Shown here in pieces: positions 9,123 through 18,218 of a stretch of DNA of 64,000 bases (position 1 is its first letter; the number at the start of each line of letters is the position of its first letter). Where the stretch lies: the NCBI GenBank assembly GCA_023703575.1, contig CP097969.1, forward strand, positions 186,001-250,000, read 5' to 3'. The notes under the pieces are model-generated. The model had not been told where the DNA came from and did no database searches. It worked only from the letters and a program-made list of their open reading frames with translations. The stretch is from SAR86 cluster bacterium. Its GTDB lineage: Bacteria; Pseudomonadota; Gammaproteobacteria; Magnimaribacterales; Magnimaribacteraceae. The position numbers and the translations under genes are program-made.

Positions 9123-9587
9123 TCAAGATAGGGAATCGACCATATTTAATGCGGTAAGAGCAAATTCTTTTCCCTTATTCATTTTGTTTGGGTTAGACCT
9201 TTCTTCAGCTTGCTCAATTGTATTAGTAGTTAGGACTCCGCATATGACAGGAATACGGGTCTTAAGCGAAACTTCTTGAAGACCTTCAAGACATGAACTA
9301 GATATAAAATCAAAATGAGGAGTATCACCTCTTATAATTGCACCTAGCGAAATAACTGACAATATACCTTCTTTTTCAGCCATAAATTGGGTCGCTAGTG
9401 GCAACTCAAATGCTCCTGGAACTTCTTTAAGGTATATATTAGCTTCATCTACTCCTTGGCTTACAAGTTCTTTTTTAGTTTCTTTTAATAAATCTTGAAC
9501 TATAGATGGATTCCATGAAGTGAAGACAATCCCGTACTGTCCTTGTTTAGCTTTTACTGATACTTCTTTAATCTTAAGGTCTTTCAT
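9123..9587 (-). CDS. ribH: 6,7-dimethyl-8-ribityllumazine synthase
   Basis: RibH condenses 5-amino-6-ribitylamino-uracil with dihydroxybutanone phosphate in the penultimate riboflavin step. Its 154 residues match the family. Visible motifs are FTSWNPSIV near the start, VPGAFELPLA, GAIIRGDTPHFDFI with the catalytic His, and PVICGVLTTNT followed by QAEERS. It lies 4 bases downstream of ribBA, clearly in one operon. Confidence 0.96.
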   Translation of the reverse strand: MKDLKIKEVSVKAKQGQYGIVFTSWNPSIVQDLLKETKKELVSQGVDEANIYLKEVPGAFELPLATQFMAEKEGILSVISLGAIIRGDTPHFDFISSSCLEGLQEVSLKTRIPVICGVLTTNTIEQAEERSNPNKMNKGKEFALTALNMVDSLS

Positions 9588-9591
9588 TATA

Positions 9592-10683
9592 TTAATTTAT
9601 AAATTCAGTTATCTCTAAATCAAAGCCTGCGAGAGGATATTTTAAGGAGGCGCCCAATAGTCTAATCTTAGTTATACCAAGATCTTTTAATATCTGAGCT
9701 CCTACACCAATAATTCTGGTATCTGGACCGTCATTTTTTGTTTTGGGTTTTCTACCTTTTAGAAATGAAATATTAGATAGAAGTTCATCGGAGCTCTCTG
9801 AGTGAGATAGAAGAAGTATTACGCCTTTTCCTTCTTCATCAATCTTTTTCATTGCATGAGAAAAAGACAATCTACTGCCAAATTTATTAATACCCATAAT
9901 ATCCTGAAGCGTATTATTCTGTTGAACTCTGACTAGCACTTCATCAGTACTTTTAATCTTATTTTTCACCAAGGCGAGGTGTATATCTCCATTGATGGTA
10001 TCTTCGTAAGCACGTAAAGAAAATTTACCGTACTCAGATTCAATATCAGTTTTATCAACTAGCTTGATACTCTTTTCGCTGATATTTCTATAATGAATGA
10101 GATCGGCGATTGTTCCAATTTTTAGGCTATGTTTTTTTGCAAACACCTCTAGATCGGCCCTCCTTGCCATGGTCCCATCATCATTCATAATCTCTACAAT
10201 TACAGCAGATGGATCTAACCCCGCCATTTTAGCGAGATCTGTGCCGGCTTCTGTGTGGCCAGCCCTGTTCAGGACACCACCTTCCTGAGCTTTTATTGGA
10301 AAAACATGTCCAGGCTGAACTATATCATCCGCTTTAGCTTTTTTACTTACAGCAGCCTGTATTGTTGTTGCTCTATCTGAAGCTGATATACCAGTTGTTA
10401 CACCTTCAGCTGCTTCAATAGAAGTAGTAAAGGCCGTCCCTAATTCAGTACCATTATTTTTTACCATTTGTTCTAGACCTAGTCTTTTACATCTGTCCTC
10501 ATTGATTGCTAGACAGATTAAGCCCCTTGCATGGGTTGCCATGAAGTTGATGGCATCTGCATTAACTTTTTCCGCGGCAAGTATCAGATCGCCTTCATTT
10601 TCTCTGTCTTCGTCATCCATAAGGATGACCATCTTCCCCAGAGAGATGTCTTCAATAATTTCTTGTATGCTATTAAGCTTCAT
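9592..10683 (-). CDS. ribB: 3,4-dihydroxy-2-butanone 4-phosphate synthase with degenerate GTP cyclohydrolase II domain
   Basis: The N-terminal domain (about residues 1-200) makes dihydroxybutanone phosphate from ribulose 5-phosphate, with motifs DDEDRENEGDLI and RAGHTEAGTDLA. The C-terminal half aligns in order with GTP cyclohydrolase II but has no cysteine at all, so the zinc-binding CxxGD...CxC set is lost and it is probably not a cyclohydrolase. This architecture is known in gammaproteobacteria. A complete stand-alone RibA is encoded at 29818-30408, which fits. The gene lies directly after ribD; riboflavin synthase (ribE), often found between them, is absent. Confidence 0.93.
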   Translation of the reverse strand: MKLNSIQEIIEDISLGKMVILMDDEDRENEGDLILAAEKVNADAINFMATHARGLICLAINEDRCKRLGLEQMVKNNGTELGTAFTTSIEAAEGVTTGISASDRATTIQAAVSKKAKADDIVQPGHVFPIKAQEGGVLNRAGHTEAGTDLAKMAGLDPSAVIVEIMNDDGTMARRADLEVFAKKHSLKIGTIADLIHYRNISEKSIKLVDKTDIESEYGKFSLRAYEDTINGDIHLALVKNKIKSTDEVLVRVQQNNTLQDIMGINKFGSRLSFSHAMKKIDEEGKGVILLLSHSESSDELLSNISFLKGRKPKTKNDGPDTRIIGVGAQILKDLGITKIRLLGASLKYPLAGFDLEITEFIN

Positions 10684-10688
10684 TATCT

Positions 10689-11777
10689 TTAATTTGGGGT
10701 AAGAATAACCTTTAGATCTTCGCCTAAATTTTCCGTACCCCTAATTTTGAAGCCTATTGTACTCAGTTTTTGATTCTTCTGACCGAATTTAGAAAAGGTA
10801 TTTCTGTCTTTCCCTAGTAGTTTTGGTGCTTTATAAAGGATTAATTCATCAATCAATTCTTGAGCCAGAAGTGCATCTAAAAGTATTGATCCCGATTCAA
10901 CCATAAGAGTGTTGATAGATTTTTCTTCTGCCAAATAACTCATTATATTATTTAAATCCGCCAAATCATTTTTGGACATAATACAAATTTCACTATTTTT
11001 GGATTTAATCTTTGAATTTTTGGTCGTAAACAAAAGCGTCTTTGCTTCCGAAGAAAAAATATTCTCCTTTCCATTTAAGTAATTATTTCTATCAATCACC
11101 ACTCTCAATGGATGTTTTACATCATTGATTTCATATCCCGAGTCTCTGGAAGTAAGAGAAGGGTTATCTTTCAAAATAGTTCCTGTTCCTGTCAAGATGG
11201 CTTCATTAGTGGCTCTAAGTTTATGGACATCCTTTCGAGATATCTCAGAAGTAATCCATTTACTATCACCAGAATCTAAAGCTATCCCTCCATCAAGACC
11301 TACTGCCATCTTAGCTGTTATAAATGGTCTATTTTTTTCTAACCTAGAAAAGAACCCTCTATTGAGTTCTCGAGCCTCATCCCTTAGAAGACCTTCAATA
11401 ATTTCTATATCTTTTTCTTTTTTTGCAAAACCATCCTGTGAAATATCTTCAGACGCAATATAAACTTTCTTAATACCATGTCGTTTTATAGATTCAGAGC
11501 AGGGCGGAGTTCTTCCTGTTGTAGAGCAAGGCTCTAATGTCACGAACATTTCAGAGTTCCTCAGAGCTGATTCTGCGTTTGAGCCTAGATTTTCAAAAAC
11601 ATTCCGAATAGCATTGACTTCCGCATGTTCTTCTCCAGCTTTTTTATGCCATCCTCTGCCGATAATTTTGTTATCAAGAGTAATTACACAACCTACCATT
11701 GGATTAGGTCTCGTAGTTAAAAGACCTTTTTTAGCGAGAGATAGAGCTTCGCGCATGTGCTCTGATGGGGACGTCAT
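10689..11777 (-). CDS. ribD: Bifunctional riboflavin deaminase/reductase RibD
   Basis: RibD deaminates and then reduces the pyrimidine intermediate after GTP cyclohydrolase II. The 362-residue protein has an N-terminal cytidine-deaminase-like domain with zinc motifs EEHAEVNAI and PCSTTGRTPPC, and a C-terminal DHFR-like reductase domain starting near RPFITAKMAVGLDGGIA. ATG at 11777 lies 2 bases after the nrdR stop. The order nrdR-ribD-ribB-ribH-nusB is the conserved one apart from the missing ribE. Confidence 0.95.
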   Translation of the reverse strand: MTSPSEHMREALSLAKKGLLTTRPNPMVGCVITLDNKIIGRGWHKKAGEEHAEVNAIRNVFENLGSNAESALRNSEMFVTLEPCSTTGRTPPCSESIKRHGIKKVYIASEDISQDGFAKKEKDIEIIEGLLRDEARELNRGFFSRLEKNRPFITAKMAVGLDGGIALDSGDSKWITSEISRKDVHKLRATNEAILTGTGTILKDNPSLTSRDSGYEINDVKHPLRVVIDRNNYLNGKENIFSSEAKTLLFTTKNSKIKSKNSEICIMSKNDLADLNNIMSYLAEEKSINTLMVESGSILLDALLAQELIDELILYKAPKLLGKDRNTFSKFGQKNQKLSTIGFKIRGTENLGEDLKVILTPN

Positions 11778-11779
11778 AA

Positions 11780-12235
11780 TTAATCGCTAGTTAATTTCTC
11801 AACCTCTTCTGAAAATTCGTTGATATCTTCGAATCTTCTGTATACAGAAGCAAACCTTATGAAGGCAACTTCATCTATTTTTCTAAGGTTCTGCATTACA
11901 ACTTCTCCGATTAGTCTCGAGGGTATTTCTCTTTCACCAGAAGATCGAATATCTTTCTTTATATCTTCTATAAGAGTTTCTATCTCTTCTTCTCCAACAG
12001 GCCTTTTCTCTAAAGACCTATAAAGACCTTCCCTCAATTTATGCTCATCAAAGGGCTCTCTTGAATTATTTTTTTGTTTGATCACTCGTGGCATTAAAAG
12101 TTCTGCAGTTTCAAATGTTGTGAATCTTTCATTACATGAAGGACACTCTCGTCTTCTTCTGATTTGCTGACCTTCAGCTATCAGTCTAGAGTCGATTACT
12201 TTTGTATCAGAGAAGCCACAGTAGGGGCAGTGCAT
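11780..12235 (-). CDS. nrdR: Transcriptional repressor NrdR
   Basis: NrdR represses ribonucleotide reductase genes in response to dATP/ATP bound by its ATP cone. The 151-residue protein begins [17 protein letters not shown], the exact family start, and the zinc ribbon continues with [16 protein letters not shown]. The ATP-cone domain follows from about residue 48. The start is secure from the family N-terminus, which means its first 40 bases overlap the 3-prime end of glyA. Confidence 0.96.
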   Translation of the reverse strand: MHCPYCGFSDTKVIDSRLIAEGQQIRRRRECPSCNERFTTFETAELLMPRVIKQKNNSREPFDEHKLREGLYRSLEKRPVGEEEIETLIEDIKKDIRSSGEREIPSRLIGEVVMQNLRKIDEVAFIRFASVYRRFEDINEFSEEVEKLTSD

Positions 12236-13494
12236 AATTCATCGGAGTAAACTGGATAACTAGAACAAAGTTCGATAACCTTGCCCTTAACATCATTAAT
12301 TAAAATTTGGTTATTAATATCTTCCAAAATATCACAAATCCAGTTTGCAACTAATGTCACCTCGGGCTCTTTGAAGCCTCTTGTTGTTGCAGCTGGTGTT
12401 CCTATTCTTAGACCACTTGTTACAAATGGTGATTGTGGATCATTGGGAACAGCATTTTTATTAACTGTTATATTAGCTTTTCCAAGAGCTGCATCGGCAG
12501 CTTTTCCAGTCAAACCCTTTTCAACTAGATCAACAAGGAACATATGATTTTCTGTCCCATTAGAGACAATATTTATACCTCTTTTCATGAACGTAGCGGC
12601 CATTTGTTTTGCATTTGCTTTCACTTGCTTCTGATAATCTTTAAAAGTAGGATCTAGTGCTTCCTTAAAACATAATGCTTTGGCAGCAATTACATGCATC
12701 AAAGGTCCACCCTGTGTACCAGGGAAAATGGCAGAGTTTAGTTTTTTATGTATTTCTTCATTATCTTTAGCAAGAATTAATCCTCCTCTTGGACCTCTTA
12801 ATGTCTTATGTGTTGTAGTTGTCACAACGTCTGCGTGAGGTATAGGAGAGGGATATTCTTTTGCCGCTACTAAACCTGAGACATGTGCCATATCAACCAA
12901 AAGGTAAGCATTAACTGAATCAGCAATCTCTCTAAATTTTGCCCAATCAACAATTCCAGAATAGGCAGAGAAGCCAGCTATAATTAGCTTCGGATTATGC
13001 TCTTTAGCAAGATCTTCCACTTCTTGGTAATTAAGTTCACCAGTTTTTGGATCCAGTCCATATTGAAATGAGTTATATGTCTTCCCAGAAAAATTTACTT
13101 TTGCGCCATGAGTAAGGTGTCCACCATGATCTAAGCTCATTCCAAGGATAGTATCTCCAGCATTACATAGAGCTAGAAAGACAGCGGAATTAGCACTCGC
13201 ACCAGAATGAGGTTGAACATTTGCATAAGCAGCTCCATAAAGTTTCTTAGCTCTCTCTATTGCGAGGGACTCTGCTACATCAACATTTTCGCAGCCACCA
13301 TAATATCTTTTTCCAGGATATCCCTCTGCATACTTGTTTGTCAGTACAGAGCCTTGGATTTCTAGAATTCCTTTTGAAGTGTAGTTTTCTGATGCAATTA
13401 ATTCTATGTGCTCTTCTTGACGAACAGACTCTTTAGATATGGATTGCCATAACTCTGGATCAAATTCTTCTAAACCTTTATCTGTAATAAACAT
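12196..13494 (-). CDS. glyA: Serine hydroxymethyltransferase
   Basis: GlyA interconverts serine and glycine and charges tetrahydrofolate with one-carbon units. The 432-residue protein has the PLP-lysine motif [14 protein letters not shown] and the family blocks [11 protein letters not shown] and [12 protein letters not shown]. Typical GlyA proteins end close to the sequence YPVY; here about 16 extra residues follow, and this tail lies in the 40-base overlap with nrdR. A TATAAT hexamer 31 bases upstream of the ATG suggests its own promoter. Confidence 0.97.
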   Translation of the reverse strand: MFITDKGLEEFDPELWQSISKESVRQEEHIELIASENYTSKGILEIQGSVLTNKYAEGYPGKRYYGGCENVDVAESLAIERAKKLYGAAYANVQPHSGASANSAVFLALCNAGDTILGMSLDHGGHLTHGAKVNFSGKTYNSFQYGLDPKTGELNYQEVEDLAKEHNPKLIIAGFSAYSGIVDWAKFREIADSVNAYLLVDMAHVSGLVAAKEYPSPIPHADVVTTTTHKTLRGPRGGLILAKDNEEIHKKLNSAIFPGTQGGPLMHVIAAKALCFKEALDPTFKDYQKQVKANAKQMAATFMKRGINIVSNGTENHMFLVDLVEKGLTGKAADAALGKANITVNKNAVPNDPQSPFVTSGLRIGTPAATTRGFKEPEVTLVANWICDILEDINNQILINDVKGKVIELCSSYPVYSDELCTAPTVASLIQK

Positions 13495-13524
13495 ATATTG
13501 TTAAATAGTTAAGGGCACAGATTG

Positions 13525-13530
13525 ATTATA
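13525..13530 (-). promoter_or_regulatory. Candidate -10 element for glyA
   Basis: On the minus strand the intergenic segment reads CTGTATAATCAATC, a perfect TATAAT located about 30 bases before the glyA ATG. I see no good -35 hexamer at 16-18 bases upstream, so support rests on the -10 alone and on its position between nth and glyA. Confidence 0.4.
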
Positions 13531-13561
13531 CAGAATAACACTTAACATCTCTTCATTAAGT

Positions 13562-14215
13562 TCATGCTTTATTAGTCTTTACGGGTGATTTTCTTCCTTT
13601 ATTGACCTCAGAACAAATTTTGCAAACCCTTCCATCACAACCTCTTGCGGTACAATACTCTCTTCCATAAAAAATAATTTGCAAATGGAGTTTATTCCAA
13701 TCCTCAACAGGAAATCCTTTTTTAAGATCTTTTTCTGTTTGCTTTACATTTTTGCCTCTTGAAAGCCTCCATCTTTGCGCTAATCTATGGATATGCGTAT
13801 CCACAGGAAATGCTGGGTGATTGAATCCCTGACTCATAATAACAGAAGCAGTTTTATGACCCACGCCAGGTAAAGCTTCCAAAGCCTCAAAGCTTTCAGG
13901 GACTTGCCCCTCGTATTTTTCGCACAAAATTTTACTCAATTCTGCTATTGCTTTAGATTTTTTAGGAGATAAACCGCAAGGTCTAATTATGTTTCTTATT
14001 TCATTTGGATCAACCAAGGCCATGTCAAACGGATTATTGGCTAATGCGAAGAGTTCAGGCGTCACTTGGTTAACTCTTACATCAGTACATTGTGCCGATA
14101 ATAAAACAGCAATTAAGAGTGTATAGATTGAATCGTGATCAAGCGGAATAGGAGTTTCAGGATAAAGCCTTTGAAGCTCCTTACGGATATAAATAAATCT
14201 TTCTTCTTTATTCAA
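13562..14215 (-). CDS. nth: Endonuclease III with unusual cysteine spacing
   Basis: Nth is the DNA glycosylase/AP lyase that removes oxidised pyrimidines. The 217-residue protein has the helix-hairpin-helix motif LPGVGHKTA with Lys121 and the catalytic VDTHIHR with Asp139. The C-terminal iron-sulfur region contains four cysteines at 188, 193, 198 and 201, a C-x4-C-x4-C-x2-C spacing rather than the canonical C-x6-C-x2-C-x5-C. The cluster may be bound differently or be absent; catalysis residues are intact. It is divergent from the gene at 14255. Confidence 0.94.
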   Translation of the reverse strand: MNKEERFIYIRKELQRLYPETPIPLDHDSIYTLLIAVLLSAQCTDVRVNQVTPELFALANNPFDMALVDPNEIRNIIRPCGLSPKKSKAIAELSKILCEKYEGQVPESFEALEALPGVGHKTASVIMSQGFNHPAFPVDTHIHRLAQRWRLSRGKNVKQTEKDLKKGFPVEDWNKLHLQIIFYGREYCTARGCDGRVCKICSEVNKGRKSPVKTNKA

Positions 14216-14242
14216 AACTTATTTCTTATTTAATTTACTTAG

Positions 14243-14248
14243 TATACT
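14243..14248 (+). promoter_or_regulatory. Candidate -10 element placed for a leaderless transcript
   Basis: A TATACT hexamer ends 6 bases before the ATG at 14255. Transcription starting the usual 7 bases downstream of it would begin at the A of the ATG, giving a leaderless mRNA. No convincing -35 hexamer or Shine-Dalgarno sequence is visible. Confidence 0.3.
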
Positions 14249-14254
14249 TGTTTA

Positions 14255-14548
14255 ATGTTTGAAGGAAGAATCAAAAAGATTGTAGATCTTTTAAGAGAAA
14301 AGTTCACCGAGGAAACTGAATCTACTAGAACCATGCTCAAAATTTACTCTGATTATGTTAAGGGTGAAGCCAACGATGAAGATGTAGAAAAGGCTAATAA
14401 ACAACTAAATGAAATACTTAAAGACTTAAGTTTTGGTTTAATGGCAGTCGTTCCTTTTGCACCTATAACAATTCCTATGATTGCTAAATTTGCGAAGAAG
14501 CATAATATTGACCTTCTTCCTGAATGGTTCAAGGATTCTATTAAGTAG
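14255..14548 (+). CDS. Small protein with LETM1-like C-terminus (tentative)
   Basis: This 97-residue protein is not firmly recognised. The N-terminal 50 residues are strongly charged and probably helical. The C-terminal part, with VVPFAPITIPMIAKFAKK and then LLPEWFKDS, resembles the hydrophobic-then-LPxxF pattern of LETM1-type proteins, which is a weak pattern match only. It stands alone, divergent from nth and convergent with the PepSY gene, with an 8-base gap to the latter. Codon use matches the neighbours, so I judge it real. Confidence 0.65.
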   Translation: MFEGRIKKIVDLLREKFTEETESTRTMLKIYSDYVKGEANDEDVEKANKQLNEILKDLSFGLMAVVPFAPITIPMIAKFAKKHNIDLLPEWFKDSIK

Positions 14549-14556
14549 AATTCGTT

Positions 14557-15093
14557 TTATCTTTTGTTTGTGCCAAAGAAGAGATAGATACCAGATAAAG
14601 CACTTATTAATGCCAGAATTGAAAATATTTTTAAGAAAATATTTCCTACATCATCTCTCTCATTCCAGTCCATGATGTGGACACCCCACATAAAGTCCCA
14701 AATTCTCCATTGATTAGACCTTATTGCGACAATTTTTTCTGTGTATGGATCCAAATATACGTTTATTTCTTCTTGTGCATCATTGAGTGCTTCAATTTTA
14801 TATAGAGGCAATGATCTACCTCTATATTCTGAACCAGGTTTATCTTCGGTTATTTCTGTAACTGAACTAGGTTTTAAATATGTTTTATCTTCGACCAAAG
14901 AAAGAGCTTGTTGTGGCTCAATCTTTTGGGTCTTGGGCACCTCTTTTACAGCTATAGTTTTTAAGTATTGACTTCCTCTTACTTCTTCGATTTTGTTAAA
15001 AGAAAAATAAATACCTGATATGGTCCATAAAAGAAGTTGAACCGATATAGCTAAGCTCAGATATTTATGTATCTTTCTGGAAGAACCTTTCAA
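14557..15093 (-). CDS. PepSY-domain inner-membrane protein
   Basis: The 178-residue protein has a basic N-terminus KGSSRKIHKYLSLAIS running into a first transmembrane segment (about 11-32), a periplasmic PepSY-like region with YKIEALNDAQEEINVYLDPYTEKIVAIR, and a second transmembrane segment at the end. The block RIWDFMWGVHIMDW is characteristic of PepSY-associated membrane proteins. Such proteins often accompany iron or reductase systems, but no partner is adjacent here. It follows the nitronate monooxygenase-like gene by 8 bases. Confidence 0.85.
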   Translation of the reverse strand: MKGSSRKIHKYLSLAISVQLLLWTISGIYFSFNKIEEVRGSQYLKTIAVKEVPKTQKIEPQQALSLVEDKTYLKPSSVTEITEDKPGSEYRGRSLPLYKIEALNDAQEEINVYLDPYTEKIVAIRSNQWRIWDFMWGVHIMDWNERDDVGNIFLKIFSILALISALSGIYLFFGTNKR

Positions 15094-15101
15094 ACTAACT
15101 T

Positions 15102-16073
15102 TTATATAGCCTTTTGTAGTTTGGAAGCGACAATTTCTTCAGCCTCAGCCATTATTCTATCTATCAATTCTTCTACTGTTGGTATATCAGAGACCAATCC
15201 AGCAACCATGCCACAAGACCAAGCCCCAGCTTCTGGCTCCCCATCCATCATAACTTTTGGATAAACTCCAGCTACTTCATCGATGATATCTTCAAATTTA
15301 AGTTCATCTCCATAAGCTTTTTCTTTTGCCATAAGACTTTCTACAGCTGGATTATTTAATACTCTTTCTGTGTTTGTAAGAGATCTCATGATAAGTCTTG
15401 TATCTAACTCACTGGCATTAACTATAGCTTCTTTAACATTTTGATGAACAGGAGCATCTTTAGTAGCAATGAAACGTGTCCCCATGTTCATGCCTTCAGC
15501 ACCCAATGCCATTGCTGCTATGAGACTCCTTGCATCAGCCATTCCACCTGAGGCAACAAAGGGAATATCAAGTTCGTCAGCTGCCCTTGGCAGTAGTATA
15601 AAATTCGGAATATCATCTTCGCCAGGATGACCTCCACATTCAAAACCGTCAACCGAAACAGCATCACAGCCTATATCTTGGGCTTTAATAGAATGTCTTA
15701 CAGATGTGCACTTGTGGATAACCTTAATATCTGCGTCTTTCATAGCTGGCATATATACCGCAGGATTTCTACCTGCTGTTTCAACGACCTTTACACCATT
15801 ATTAATGATAACTTCAATTAGCCCTGGATAATCTGGAGGAGTCAAAGAAGGTAAGAAAGTTAAATTCACTCCAAAAGGTTTATCTGTAAGTTCTTGGCAT
15901 TTTTTTATTTCTGCATCAAGTTTTTCTGGTGTACCTTGAGTAAGGCCTGTAATAATTCCGAGGCCACCTGCATTTGATACTGCTGCAGCAAGTTCTGCAA
16001 ATCCTACATAGTGCATTCCACCTTGGATGATGGGATGTTCTATCCCAAATAGTTCAGTTATTTGTGTTTTCAT
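15102..16073 (-). CDS. Nitronate monooxygenase-family flavoprotein (His retained)
   Basis: Family members are FMN TIM-barrel enzymes that oxidise nitronates such as propionate 3-nitronate; several relatives have other roles. The 323-residue protein starts with IEHPIIQGGMHYVGFAELAAAVSNAGG. The active-site region is ECGGHPGED with His149 at the position of the catalytic histidine, followed by FMN-phosphate motifs VASGGMAD and GAEGMNMGTRF. A very strong Shine-Dalgarno (GGAGGAG) precedes the ATG. A second family member lies at 18695-19618. Confidence 0.88.
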   Translation of the reverse strand: MKTQITELFGIEHPIIQGGMHYVGFAELAAAVSNAGGLGIITGLTQGTPEKLDAEIKKCQELTDKPFGVNLTFLPSLTPPDYPGLIEVIINNGVKVVETAGRNPAVYMPAMKDADIKVIHKCTSVRHSIKAQDIGCDAVSVDGFECGGHPGEDDIPNFILLPRAADELDIPFVASGGMADARSLIAAMALGAEGMNMGTRFIATKDAPVHQNVKEAIVNASELDTRLIMRSLTNTERVLNNPAVESLMAKEKAYGDELKFEDIIDEVAGVYPKVMMDGEPEAGAWSCGMVAGLVSDIPTVEELIDRIMAEAEEIVASKLQKAI

Positions 16074-16118
16074 TTCTCCTCCATAAAATTAGGAAACTTA
16101 GTATATAGATTGATTCAT

Positions 16119-16517
16119 TTAATGTGTCATTTGTTTCCAAAGATATCGTAAGGCAATTACTGCTGGGATGTAATATCCACAAAGAAAAATAAAGATGAAT
16201 GCAACATCACTCACCGGATCTCTAAAAAACCAAAAAGCTGGCCCATCAATTAAGTCGGTAAAAAACCTAACAAAAATTAGTATGAATAGCATAGGAGCAC
16301 TTTTTAGAAAGTAAGCAATAATAAAAGCAAAACCCACAGCAAGATTTCTGGCGGTATAAATCCAATCACCCAAAATTGTCGATGTTGCATTAATGTCACC
16401 TAAAAATGATGGATCAGTTAATGCCCAATATGGCCCCAAAAACATAGGCCATACCTCCATAAAAAGAATGATAGTTAACCACCAAGGTATGGGAGTTTTT
16501 TTGGATAGTTGATTCAT
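16119..16517 (-). CDS. Small multi-pass membrane protein
   Basis: A 132-residue hydrophobic protein with about four transmembrane segments (roughly residues 13-33, 55-70, 73-92 and 104-125). Aromatic-rich stretches such as GPYWALTDPSF and DGPAFWFFRDP sit between helices. I do not recognise a family. It lies 42 bases downstream of the sulfatase stop side on the same strand start, that is, after the sulfatase in transcription order. The other small membrane protein at 18219 precedes the sulfatase, so the pair frames it. Confidence 0.75.
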   Translation of the reverse strand: MNQLSKKTPIPWWLTIILFMEVWPMFLGPYWALTDPSFLGDINATSTILGDWIYTARNLAVGFAFIIAYFLKSAPMLFILIFVRFFTDLIDGPAFWFFRDPVSDVAFIFIFLCGYYIPAVIALRYLWKQMTH

Positions 16518-16559
16518 TCGTAAAAAAAATTGTCAAAAATATATTTAATTATTTTTTGA

Positions 16560-18209
16560 TCAATTTGACCAATAAATAAATTCATCACCTTCTTCATAAA
16601 TTTGACCATCATACTTGTCGATTAAAATAGGTGCCTCATAAGCAGAAGGGAATAGAGGATCTTTTTGTTCAGAGTTGAATTCACTTAAAAGTTCTTCAAT
16701 CATACGAGCCTCTTCAGGGTGTTTTTGAATAAGATTTGTTTGTTCTAAGGGGTCTACAGAGGTATCAAACAACCAACGAAAATTTTCTTTTTTACTGATT
16801 ATGTATTTCCATTTGCCATGTAAGACAGATTGATGATTTCCTGACCGCCAGAAAAGTGTTTTGTGAGGTTCATTAGAATTTTCTTTTTTTATAAATGGCA
16901 TTAAGTTCACACCATCTATCTTACTTTCCTTTGGTAGCTCGGCTTTTGCTGCTGCAGCAATTGTAGGAAAGATATCAAAGTGATGTATTGCACTATCCGA
17001 TATTTGATTGGGATTTATTTCGTCAGGCCAACTAGCAATAAAGGGCACTCTTATACCACCTTCAAAAAAACTAATCTTCCAACCTCTGTATGGTTTATTT
17101 ATATCTTCCAGCTCTATGTAATTAGCTCCTCCGTTATCACTGGTAAATATGATCAAAGTTTTTCCATAAATATCTAGTTCTTTTAATTTTTTGATAATCA
17201 ATCCAACGCTTCTATCCAGGGCAGCTATCATTCCTGAGTAAACTTGCAAATTATGCCCTGACATATGGCTCATCTTTTCGACATCACTTCTTAAAGCTTG
17301 GAGAGGATTATGGATCGCCCAATGACTTAGATACAGGAAAAAAGGCCTATTTTTGTTTTTTTCAATTACTTTCAGAGCTTCTTGTGTGTAATAGTCTGTT
17401 ACGTATCCTTCTGGTTTAAAACGATCTCCACCATTGAATTTTGCTGCATACTGACCTGAGCTCCAAACCATTTTATCTATAGAAGTATCGAATTTCGCAT
17501 TTACGACATTAGGATGATCTTGTGGTAAATAATAGCCACCCTGTAGTGACAAAGAATCATGAAATCCTTGGCTTTGAGGATCCATGCCATATGCATGACC
17601 TAGATGCCATTTTCCAATATGGGCTGTGTAATATCCTGAATTTTTTAAAATCTCGGCAATTGTTATCTGCTCACTCGGCATACCCTGCTCTAAAAAAGGT
17701 GGCAGGTTCGATGCTATTTCTCTATCAATTCTTCCTCGCAAAGTCGCATCATCTTCTTGTACAAGCCAATTTAGTACTGTTCTTCCAGCATCAGGAACAG
17801 GTGTAAACTCAAAACCAAATCTTGTTGGATATTTTCCAGTCATTATGGAGGCTCTTGAAGGAGAACATGTTGCATTAGCAGCATAGCCTCTGGAAAACCA
17901 TATTCCACTCTCGGCTAGTGAATCTATGTGCGGAGTCTGAAGAGTTCCATCAGCTGCTCCACCATTATGAAGCGAAATATCGTTATATCCCATATCATCA
18001 GCCAAAATTAAAATAATGTTTGGCCTTGTGTCATCGATATTAAGATTTTGGGAGGGACCCTCTGCCCAATTAGTCGGTATATTTTCTTGTACTGGATTAA
18101 TCAAGTTCATCACTTTTGGCATCATCCAAACTATTACGTTTACCTTATATTCCCAAAGAATGAGTCCTGAAACTAATATTATCAGTAATGAATAGAAAGG
18201 CTTTCTCAT
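16560..18209 (-). CDS. Type I sulfatase, membrane-anchored or exported
   Basis: Sulfatases hydrolyse sulfate esters, using a formylglycine made from a Cys or Ser. The 549-residue protein has an N-terminal hydrophobic segment (about residues 5-20), metal ligands in LILADDMGYND (Asp71, Asp72), and the sulfatase signature CSPSRASIMTG with Cys115 as formylglycine precursor. GKWHLGH and TSDNGGANY are further active-site motifs. The formylglycine-generating enzyme is not in the window. Likely periplasmic; the natural sulfate ester is unknown. Confidence 0.93.
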   Translation of the reverse strand: MRKPFYSLLIILVSGLILWEYKVNVIVWMMPKVMNLINPVQENIPTNWAEGPSQNLNIDDTRPNIILILADDMGYNDISLHNGGAADGTLQTPHIDSLAESGIWFSRGYAANATCSPSRASIMTGKYPTRFGFEFTPVPDAGRTVLNWLVQEDDATLRGRIDREIASNLPPFLEQGMPSEQITIAEILKNSGYYTAHIGKWHLGHAYGMDPQSQGFHDSLSLQGGYYLPQDHPNVVNAKFDTSIDKMVWSSGQYAAKFNGGDRFKPEGYVTDYYTQEALKVIEKNKNRPFFLYLSHWAIHNPLQALRSDVEKMSHMSGHNLQVYSGMIAALDRSVGLIIKKLKELDIYGKTLIIFTSDNGGANYIELEDINKPYRGWKISFFEGGIRVPFIASWPDEINPNQISDSAIHHFDIFPTIAAAAKAELPKESKIDGVNLMPFIKKENSNEPHKTLFWRSGNHQSVLHGKWKYIISKKENFRWLFDTSVDPLEQTNLIQKHPEEARMIEELLSEFNSEQKDPLFPSAYEAPILIDKYDGQIYEEGDEFIYWSN

Positions 18210-18218
18210 GGTTCAGTT

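Noticed and set aside
9588-11780. FMN riboswitch controlling the rib genes
   Set aside because: Gaps between the genes are 2-5 bases, leaving no room for the conserved RNA structure.
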